Source: Craspedostauros australis (Eukaryota > Bacillariophyta > Bacillariophyceae > Mastogloiales > Achnanthaceae). From it: a stretch of 64,000 nucleotides of DNA. The notes below the pieces were generated by a model that made no database searches, was not told where the DNA came from, and saw nothing but the letters and a program-made list of their open reading frames with translations. A program made the position numbers and the translations under genes. This document shows, in pieces, positions 52,914 through 61,845 of the stretch. Positions within the stretch are counted from its first letter, which is position 1; each line of letters opens with the position of its first letter. The stretch is from assembly GCA_026770025.1 (NCBI GenBank), contig JAMXDE010000046.1, positions 372,001-436,000 of the forward strand, given 5' to 3'.

Positions 52914-55308
52914 ATGGAGCTCATGAAGGAAGCAATGCAAGAGGAGAAGTCGAACAGCACCAACGAGAGTGCTGGGGGCAACAACTCGGATGGTTCTGCG
53001 CTCGTGAGCATCGGGAACACCTCCTTTGGCTTCAACTTCGACAGTGAGGAGAACGACAGCGATGGCAATGGTAATGGTAATGGCAATGGTAATGGCAATG
53101 GCAATGGGGGACCCCGCCGCTCCAACCAGAACAGCAACAACCCCAACAAGCAAGCGCCACAAGGACCCAGCAGGCCTGCCTCAGCATCGATGGCTGCAGG
53201 AGCACGGGCCGCGGCCATGAGACAGCAGCAGCAGCAGCAGCAAGGAATGATCGCCCCACGCAGCGTCCTCGGTGCGCCGTCGGCCGGTCAGGCTGCAGGC
53301 ATCAACGCGGCCGCCAACAAGCCCAGCATGCCACTGCAGTCGCAGGGACACGTTCAGGCGGCGGCGCAGGCCGTTGCCAACCTGCAGTCCATTGCAGCGG
53401 CCAACGATCAGAAGCTCGGTAAGTTTCGTATCGACTTGGGGCTCTGCTGTCGTGTGTTTCGATCCTCCTTCTCAACGTTCATCACATGCACTCACCGTCT
53501 CTGTGTCTGTCTTCTCACGTCCTCCTCCTCACTACATCATGCAACGCCATACAACGCCATACAACGCCATACCCTTGCAGACTCGCTGAGCGCGAAGCGC
53601 AAGAGGGGCACCGGAGACGACGACAGCGGGGGATACAACAGCGACGACGAAGGCCGAGCCGCCCCTCAGACCGCCGCAGGTTCTGCCGCGTCCAACGCCG
53701 CCACAGGCTCCGCCTCCAAGCCCATCGACTCCAGCAACGCCACGGCCATCTCACAAAGCAGCGACGCCGCATCGCACAAAGGCAAGAAGAAGAAGCTCGA
53801 CGACTTCAAACGCGAGGAGCGCAACGCCAGGGAGAAGGAGCGCAGCTTCCGCATCTCCAGGCAGATCAATGAGCTGCGCAACCTCCTCTCCAGCGGGGGC
53901 GTCATCGTACCCAAGGGCACCAAGAGCTCCGTCCTCACGGAGGCAGCCAATTACATACGTATGCTGCAGCAACATCAGTACCGATCCGAACTGTGAGTCA
54001 TCAAATCAAATCAAGTGAAATCAAATGAAGTGAAATCAAATGGATTGTTTCGTTGGGCTCATTCTCATCTCGGGCAAACAAACTTCAACTGTGGTCTTTC
54101 TTCCCCTCTGTACACGTATTGTGTTCCACTCTGTATTGTGTTGTGTTGTGCTGTATCCAAACTCTCACACATTAATTCTACACAACTGTACTGTTCTCGC
54201 GCTTCTCCCACTCCACTCGTGCCTATCTATCTGCCTCAAACGCAACAACCATCCCACTCCATGTCCCCACGCAGTGATCGGCACCAGCTGGTGGAGCAAA
54301 TACAGATCATCGGAGGCGGCGCACTTGGACAGCAGGCTGCCACTGCAGTCCGTCATGTCGCAGCCCAGAATGGCGTCTGGTCGCTGGGCAACTTCGGAGG
54401 CGTCCCACCCAAGTCTGCCATGATGTATCACCAACCAAATCCATGCTCCAGCGGAGGCATTGACGTCACTCAAACCCAGCAGATTCAGCAGCAGCAACCG
54501 GCGCAGCAACAACAACAGTCCGCGCAAATGCAGCCGCAAGATGGATCTGTCTTGCCCAACACCATCGAAACGCACGATTATCGATACGTCTTCAATTCAT
54601 GCACGGTCGGATTGGTACGTTCCTTGTGTCTCCTCTACCACCTTGTTCCAGTCCACTCCTCTCCTCTCTAGCCAATTGCACCATCGTCGTCCACTAACAC
54701 ATTCGCGCTTACAATCACGATATTGTGATGATCATTCCATCATCATCCACACGAAACCATACTCCACCATACTCTCGTTGACATCATCCTGTCGATCCAA
54801 ACGCAATGCCATTGGTCCCCCATGACTACGTGCAAACATACACGCACGTTCCCGTCCGCAGGCTATCGCATCGATGGGAGGTGCATTCATCGATTGCAAT
54901 CGATTGTTCTGCCACCTCTCCAACTACACCAAGCAGGAGATTTGCTCCATGACCATCTTCAACATGACATCCAGGCAGGATCTGAGGCACGCCTTCGATC
55001 TCATCAGCAAGATGCTATCCGCACCACCGGATCAGGCGGGCTGCAGCAGCGCGAACTCCTGCCTGCTGCGAGGCGCCATGAAGAACAGGGACGACCTAGG
55101 TCTCAGCGTCGCGCTCATCAAGGGGGCGGGAGGCGTCGCCAAGTGCTTCTGCGTCACGCTCATCCAGAATCCGACATCTCCCTTCGACACATCGCAGGCG
55201 GTCCCAGCAACCGCCAACATGATACACGAACCGCAGCCGGAGATGCAGCAAGCGAAGGATGGTGTGCAGGCTTCGCTGGATTCGCAACCGGCCTACACGG
55301 CTGGTTGA
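52914..55308 (+). CDS. bHLH-PAS transcription regulator, four exons
   Basis: Exons 52914-53418, 53581-53992, 54275-54614 and 54862-55308 join at GT-AG sites with matching phases (1, 2, 0) to give 567 residues. The N-terminus is acidic, then Asn-Gly dipeptides and Gln runs follow. The bHLH lies at about 244-305: basic ERNAREKERSFRIS, helix 1 INELRNLLSS, loop with GTKSS, helix 2 SVLTEAANYIRMLQQ. A Gln-rich region and a PAS domain (about 405-475) follow: YRYVFNSC, then GLAIASMGGAFIDCNRLF spanning the last splice, then MTIFNMTS. The PAS consensus is only restored by the splice. The bHLH binds E-box-type DNA and the PAS may sense a ligand or mediate dimerisation. The first intron (162 bases) is in frame without a stop, so retention is possible. 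Confidence 0.85.
53066..53108 (+). repeat. AATGGT/AATGGC hexamer repeat coding Asn-Gly
   Basis: A run of six-base units inside exon 1 of the bHLH-PAS gene encodes alternating Gly and Asn. It is a candidate length polymorphism. Confidence 0.85.
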
Positions 55309-56532
55309 GGAGCTCCACCGCGATCTGCACGTGATTTACGAGTACACCATTATAGAATAGTTGCGTGCAACCACAAGAAACATCAACACAAATGCCATAT
55401 GAACAGATCAGTGAGATAACGTGCCGCGCCCCATGCACATTTTTATTTTCTGCGCGCGCACGTAACCTTTGCGCAACCTCGCCGAATAGGACAACTCCAT
55501 AGCTACTACTACCACACAACGCCAAGTCAACAACGGAGGACCGATCCATCCATTCGGCCGGTTCGGGTGTCAATGAAAGTTTACCATACCTACTCTCTAC
55601 CGATCAACCAAGCAAGATGGTGAGAATGCGCGTGCGATTGCATGCAGGTCAACACGATTGCCGCGCATCCGTCCATCTGATCAGGCCTCGGTTCATTCCA
55701 TCTCGGCAGATTTGGGAAGGTTCGTGCTTTTCGTCACACCGCCGAGACTTCTCGTGCCGCCCTTTCTCATCCTCCGTGCGAGGAAGACACGAGGATGCAG
55801 CGCTGATGGGCCAAACGCGAGATGAACCCTCTTCCTTCGCAGCACTCTGGAGAGGCGCGATGAGTGAGCGCTTCCACTGGCGTCGTAGTCGCCCCTTGGC
55901 GCTCCCGCACCCACCAATCGTCCGCGGCGATCCGCAACACGAACATATATACCTAGAGCAATCAACACGGTAGATGTTGCAAACTGTTTCAAAATATGCT
56001 TTCCAACCAAACACGTTAACAAAAGTAACAACACCACAAGCAAAGCGGAATCAAAACTGACAAGCAGCAGCGTGTACAGAGTCCTCTATGTGTCTTTACT
56101 CCGTGCGACTGTCCCTTCAATCCTCGGCGCTGCGAGCATACGCAATCCGCGGGCGAGCGAAGCGGAATGATGTTGTGGCAACGACGGGATGGCGAACTCT
56201 GTTCCACCCACCGACATCGCAGTCATCAAGATGGATACGGTTGAAGTCTCTTCTCGCGATAGCCAGAGAAACAGGTTCCAATCGCAGCAGCGCCGTAGGT
56301 CAAAACGGCGATGAAGCAATCACAAGACTTCAAGAGATGTTGGACCCCGTTCGCTTCCTTCTTCCTCGTCCCGATTGTGATCTTGCTCCGATGGTGGGCG
56401 CAGCACGTTCATTGATGGGATTCTTTGGTATGTACCGCACTAATACCATACTCGTCGACTACCTGGAGAGCCAAATGAATCAGATTTCAGGTCATTCATC
56501 CATGTGTATAACAGGAACATTATATGTGATAC
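55309..56532. other. Convergent intergenic region
   Basis: About 1.2 kb between the bHLH-PAS stop and the end of the first STAND ATPase. Several short frames, none with a domain. Confidence 0.45.
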
Positions 56533-59500
56533 CTATTCGAGTTTGCTTCCGTTGCAGACCCTCATGCGGTGCTCCTGCAGCAACGACACCTTCTTGCTTG
56601 CACCCCATTCGTCATACAGCCGAATTGCTTCGTTGAGATGATATTCCGCGCCGTCGACGTCTTGCTCCAGCAGCATGTGCTCGGCCAGCCGTTCATTCGC
56701 CAAGGCTTGGTTGTGCGGGAACCCTGTCCGCGCACAGGCCCGGATCGCATCCTGGTACATCGTGACAGCATCCATGAACGCTTTTTCTCGCTGTCTGCTC
56801 TTGTGCGCCTTCCATGCGGCTCTCTCCGCGTTGAGGATGGCGAGGCAGTGGACCGCATTTGGGTTGCCCTTGTTCACGGTACCCCGCAGTTGCTTGCGGG
56901 TTTTCTGAGCCAGCCGCTTGTACGTGCTGCGTTGGGACCGTGTGAGGCACCTGTCTTGATTGGAAGCGATTGTCATTGTGAAAGAGGTGGTAAAGAGGAA
57001 AAACATCATCGTGATGTAACCGGGAGGCGTCTTCATCTGGTCCTCGTAGGTTTCCAATGCCAGATTGGCGGCGCCGTCATAATCTCCAAAGTACATCATC
57101 AAGAACAGCTTACTTCGAAGCAAGTCCGCCAGCAATGCGATGTCCTTCGCGTCTTCGTTGCGGCGAACGGACGTGATTTCATTGAATGCTTCACCAACGA
57201 GCATGGTCTGCTCATCAGATCGTCCTCTCAGATTCAAGACCATCTGCCACCTGGCAGATAGCTGCTCGCTTGCCTTGGCTTGGTTGAAGTCTTCGGAGAC
57301 CTTTGTGTACGTTGAGAGGTCTGTGTCGAGATCTTTCAGGGACTTGGCTGTAAGAAAGCACAGGTCGAAGTAGAAGAGCAAGGCCCACATTGAGATTTGC
57401 ATGTCGCCAGCAGACATGCCGTCTGGGTGGGCATCCAGCACCGGCTGCTTACAATTCTCGTACGGCATGAGATTGTTGAATGTCAGGCCGTATGAGACGA
57501 CCATCGTCCGAGCTGCGGCTGACTTGTCGCTGCCTTCTTTGCACCATTGCATCCCGTAGTTGGCGTAGAGCCTGGCGCCCTCCCAGTCACCCAAAACGGG
57601 GCCCAGCAGCATCGCAAGGCTTACCAAGGCAACTGGAGTAGAGTTGGTTCTCCCTGTCTTCATGGCGTAGTTGATGCCATCGATCGTGACGAGAGGATGT
57701 GCGCCTGGGTCGCAAATAGCCGCAGACCAACCATATTTGTCCATGCTCCGAATGATGAGCTCATCCATCGGATCCTCAGACGGCTTCATTGACTCCAAAT
57801 ATTCCAACGTCCACTTCCTTGTGGATGCCTTCAGCTTCAGCAGTCTCATGATGACAATCATCAGTCTCCTTTTGCTACCCTTGGGATACCGATACCCCAG
57901 CTGGGCCATCAACCCGGCGCCCATCTTCATCACGTCGCTCGCTTTGCCTTGTTGGATCGTGACCATCTTCCCGTCCATCAAAACATGGTACGCCCGTATC
58001 TTGTCGATCAGAGGACACTCGTCTCGCTCGATCACCATGTTGCCGTACTTCTGCATCATTCTGAATTTGTTGCTCACGTATGCACACTCTGCGGCTGATG
58101 TGAAGAGCTGGAGGGTCATGTCGTAATGTGTTCGCCAGTGGTCGGGCGGCATCATGCCGATGGTGTTTTGGAAGTACTTGAATGCTACTCGGAAGGCTGC
58201 ATGCGATGCAGCGACAGTTCCAGCCTCGAAGTTGAGCATCGCGATCCTGAAGCGCCTTGTTTGGGTGATGTCGATGTCTTCTTTTGACGACGACGACGAT
58301 GAGGATGGGTACTGCGGGACCATATCCAAACGGGCGTTGAGGAGATTCACCACAACGAACATTGAAGCCTCGAAGTCTTCTTCTGATAGCCGATCCATCA
58401 AGATGATTCCGATGCGATGCTGGAGCTCCAGAAGATGCATCTTCGATGGGATCATTCCCAATGCCGCCTCCTGCACCTTGTCGTGAATGAAGGAGTACTC
58501 GGATGCGACAGACGCCTGTGCTGGCGATGTCATGGGCGATGCCGGCGATGTGGACTGAGGAGTAGAGCTGCTCCCGTTGCCGTTGCCGTTGCCGTCGTCG
58601 ACAATGCTACCGCCAGCATGAGACTCAATCAGTCCCTCCGCCTCATAGGTATTCAGGATGTCCACCCATTCCTCCTCGCTTGCCGGTGGCGGTCCATGAA
58701 GCAATGACTCGTACAGTGCACGATGGCCAACCCCATCCATCGCATCATCCTCCACGAATCCCTGCAGCACCGTCCGCAATAGCGACCACGAAAATGTGGA
58801 TCCCAAGCAGGCGGCCAGCGGTAGTAAGTACTGCGCCGTGTCGATCTGCTGCAGCTTGAGTTCCATCAGCTCCACCACGTTGATGGATGCCGGGGTCTCC
58901 TGCTTGATCCGGTTGTTGTCCCACAGCCACTTCATCGATGCGATATTGTAGAACAGGAGCTCGTCCTTGACCAGCATCCGAATGAACTGTTGGACGAAGA
59001 AGACGTTCCCATCGGTCTTCTTGAAGACTATTTCTGCCAGTCCGTAGCTGCTGTCGCTTCTGTTGCTGTCGCGCTCAGCATCATCGTCATCGCCATCGTC
59101 ATCGTCGTTGTAGATTCCCAACAGCTGCTTGAGCATGGTGTGCACGTTGTCTAGTGACAGATTGTTGACCTCCAGATCGACGTACCGGATGAAGCGCTCC
59201 TGTCGCATCTTCTGGATAGACGCCAGTATCTGGCCAACTGCGTTTGCTGCGCTGGACGTGGCCACAGAGTCCAAATCGGAGCTTTGGACGTTCCCATTGC
59301 TGATAGTACCATTTCTGACTCCTTCCATGTCGACGAGGTTGGATCGGAAGCAGATGATAACCATGAGAGAGGAGATGGTGATATCCAACACCCATGACTC
59401 GATCATGTTGAGCGACTCCTTGTCTGCCCATTGGACATCGTCGGAAACCCACACAAGGGGGCAGTAGGCGCAGATGACCTTGATGAAGCGGCGGAAGGCA

Positions 59501-60891
59501 AACTTGAGTTGGATGGACTGTTCCTTGAAACCTTGTGCCACTTGCGCGCGTTGATGGGCAGACACGACTGTGCTTTCGTCGCCATCGTTGGCGTGATGGT
59601 CTGCGTGACACAGCGCATCGTTGCCGATGACATCGGAGAGGTTGGGGACGAGCTTGTGAAGTGCTTGCAGCTCGTCGACGTTGAGCCCCTTGATGATGTG
59701 CTGCTTGATCTCGTCGAAACTGCGGGTGTCCTGTCCTTCACGTACGCTGCCGTTGGCTTTGGTCCTTGGGAGGCTGCAGATCTGGGAACACAGATCGATC
59801 ATGGCAGCTCGGAAACCCGAGTACGGTTCATTCATCTGCTTGAGATCGAATTTCCCGGACACAAAGAAGACATGGTTGCTTCTGCATTTGGGACGCAGGG
59901 TGGCAACCAACGCCGATTTGCCGGTACCAGAGTATCCGGAGATGGATACGAGGGATCGGACGGTGCTCCCTCCTGTGTCTGCATGCTGGTCGGTGGGCTT
60001 GCCATTGTCGAAATCGTTGTCAGCATCGTGGAAACCTGAGATACCGGTTTCCTGGACATGGTCGGCAGCCCTTTTGTCCAACGAAGATGCGGATTCTTCG
60101 GATGTTGGCTTCTTGAGGATCTGTTGGAAGAGCCGGTTGAGGACGCGTTTCTCCTTGTCCCTCCCAATGAGTCCGATACGTGAGAAGTCTAGAGATGCCT
60201 GCGAGATCTCTGCCAGCTTTCTGGCCGTGCGCATGCGTTTGGTCTCCGTGGCCATTGTTGGTCGCTTCTCAAACATGTCGCTTGGCGGTGGGGGGCGGCT
60301 CGAGGAGGATAGTCTGGGGGTGGAGAAATGGGAGGACCCTCTTCCCACCTGTTGGCTGCCGGTGTCGCTCTTGATACTGAACTCGGTGGACGGTGTGCCT
60401 GATGCCTCAATGAAGCTCGAGGAGCGGACGACGAACGAAGAGCGCATCCCGAATCCAGTGCTCTTGATGCGTCCGTCAAGGTTGGTGGGTGCAGAGTTGT
60501 CGCAGGAGCTGTCATCATCGGCGGTACGGGATGCCGCCGTCCCGTCATCGTACTTGCCGCCGTCGTTGGCTGCCACCATGTCCATCGTGTTCATTGTCGT
60601 CACTGATGCTTCCAAATGTGTTACCGGGCAATGGGAGGATCGGAGCTCGCTTTGCTCTTGATGGTGATCTCTGATAATGATCTCTGATAATGATGTGTCC
60701 CCCCGCCCCGCGTTGCCTTCGTGACTGCCTCTGTTGTTGCCACCGTTTTCTCGTCCTTCCTTCCTTGCTTCCCTGCTTGTTGGCTTTCGACACGAGGATC
60801 GTGAAATCGTGGGCGCGTTTCCCACAATGATCGTCACCCATCGACTTCGCGCGTTCCAGTGATCACGAACAGGATAAGTGCGCAGGTACAT
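56533..60891 (-). CDS. STAND/AAA_16-type signalling ATPase with long helical C-terminus, copy 1
   Basis: 1452 residues from the ATG at 60891. The first 90 residues are low in complexity, so an internal ATG near VTTMNTMDMVAAN is an alternative start. After a Ser-rich region, IGLIGRDKEKRVLNRLF marks the start of an AAA_16-like NTPase. The Walker A motif is GYSGTGKSALV (about residues 315-325). The Walker B-like segment is LVWVSDDVQWADKESLN (about 475-490), followed by LMVIICFRSNLVD. A winged-helix-like part and a region of about 600 residues of irregular TPR-like helices come next, with EYHLNEAIRLYDEWGASKK at the end. In bacteria and diatoms this architecture often precedes GAF and kinase modules; here the chain ends after the helical region. 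I infer a signalling or scaffold ATPase. A tandem paralogue lies to the right. Confidence 0.78.
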   Translation of the reverse strand: MYLRTYPVRDHWNARSRWVTIIVGNAPTISRSSCRKPTSREARKEGRENGGNNRGSHEGNAGRGDTSLSEIIIRDHHQEQSELRSSHCPVTHLEASVTTMNTMDMVAANDGGKYDDGTAASRTADDDSSCDNSAPTNLDGRIKSTGFGMRSSFVVRSSSFIEASGTPSTEFSIKSDTGSQQVGRGSSHFSTPRLSSSSRPPPPSDMFEKRPTMATETKRMRTARKLAEISQASLDFSRIGLIGRDKEKRVLNRLFQQILKKPTSEESASSLDKRAADHVQETGISGFHDADNDFDNGKPTDQHADTGGSTVRSLVSISGYSGTGKSALVATLRPKCRSNHVFFVSGKFDLKQMNEPYSGFRAAMIDLCSQICSLPRTKANGSVREGQDTRSFDEIKQHIIKGLNVDELQALHKLVPNLSDVIGNDALCHADHHANDGDESTVVSAHQRAQVAQGFKEQSIQLKFAFRRFIKVICAYCPLVWVSDDVQWADKESLNMIESWVLDITISSLMVIICFRSNLVDMEGVRNGTISNGNVQSSDLDSVATSSAANAVGQILASIQKMRQERFIRYVDLEVNNLSLDNVHTMLKQLLGIYNDDDDGDDDDAERDSNRSDSSYGLAEIVFKKTDGNVFFVQQFIRMLVKDELLFYNIASMKWLWDNNRIKQETPASINVVELMELKLQQIDTAQYLLPLAACLGSTFSWSLLRTVLQGFVEDDAMDGVGHRALYESLLHGPPPASEEEWVDILNTYEAEGLIESHAGGSIVDDGNGNGNGSSSTPQSTSPASPMTSPAQASVASEYSFIHDKVQEAALGMIPSKMHLLELQHRIGIILMDRLSEEDFEASMFVVVNLLNARLDMVPQYPSSSSSSSKEDIDITQTRRFRIAMLNFEAGTVAASHAAFRVAFKYFQNTIGMMPPDHWRTHYDMTLQLFTSAAECAYVSNKFRMMQKYGNMVIERDECPLIDKIRAYHVLMDGKMVTIQQGKASDVMKMGAGLMAQLGYRYPKGSKRRLMIVIMRLLKLKASTRKWTLEYLESMKPSEDPMDELIIRSMDKYGWSAAICDPGAHPLVTIDGINYAMKTGRTNSTPVALVSLAMLLGPVLGDWEGARLYANYGMQWCKEGSDKSAAARTMVVSYGLTFNNLMPYENCKQPVLDAHPDGMSAGDMQISMWALLFYFDLCFLTAKSLKDLDTDLSTYTKVSEDFNQAKASEQLSARWQMVLNLRGRSDEQTMLVGEAFNEITSVRRNEDAKDIALLADLLRSKLFLMMYFGDYDGAANLALETYEDQMKTPPGYITMMFFLFTTSFTMTIASNQDRCLTRSQRSTYKRLAQKTRKQLRGTVNKGNPNAVHCLAILNAERAAWKAHKSRQREKAFMDAVTMYQDAIRACARTGFPHNQALANERLAEHMLLEQDVDGAEYHLNEAIRLYDEWGASKKVSLLQEHRMRVCNGSKLE

Positions 60892-61845
60892 GAAGTAGTC
60901 GCTCTCCGTGCTGGTGCAAAACGTCTATGTTTGGATCTCTCTGCGCAGCTGTCGTGTTGTGTGGAGGGTTAGAGACTTCTCGGCAGGTGGGACTTGGACA
61001 CCTGCGACAGCGGCTCCGTAGCTACAATACGTGGAACGTAAAATGTCCAACAAGCCACCCAAGGCAGTCATTGAACGGACCTCTTTGCGCACAACCATCC
61101 ATCGAAAGCGCTTCTGCGCTTGTGCTCGCACCAACTGCCAACACAGCGAGATGACCACATCATCCCAACAGGAATTCCCGACATGCTACAGTCATCGTTT
61201 CATTATTGGACTTACGATCACACTTTTGTCTTCAATATGACATTTCTGTGCCAGCTGATAAAAGCCAACGTTGATGATCGTTAGTACCTGAGACGGATAC
61301 ATCCAACCAAAACGGACATTCCCACTTTGGTTTCGTCGTGTCCCATCCAATTCTGCTCGTTGATAGTATCTTTCGGACACGCTTGGTCTTGTTCGTTACG
61401 GTCCAGTTCAGTCTTGTCTGAATCGTTCGAGAAATGAGTCTGTCCTGGTTTTCCATTTGAATATTGTATCGTGTTTCGTGGCAGAGTGTCCTTTGCAACA
61501 TTAATATGAACATGGCGTCCTGTTCGTGTTTGGCGATGTCCACCCTGGCATGAATGGTGCGTGTCACAATCGTGGACTGTTGCAACGGACGTCGACGTTG
61601 ATCATAGGGTGGAGGAAGTAGCAGGACCTGTTGCATTACACGTACTCAATCATGAGAGGGCACGAGGAATGATGAACTGCGCTCTCTTCCTATATTCCTC
61701 GCTCTGAATGTGCTGTTGCTCCCATGGTGTTCGTATCCATGGTCTGTGCTCGTCCGCTGGTCATTAGAGGCAAATGTATCGACTTTCGGGCCGTTTAGAG
61801 CACTCAATGCAACGAATAATCACTCTCTACATTCGCATTGCTTTA
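60892..61845. other. Intergenic between the STAND paralogues
   Basis: About 950 bases between the end of copy 2 and the start of copy 1; this should hold the promoter of copy 1. I recognise no coding sequence. Confidence 0.45.
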
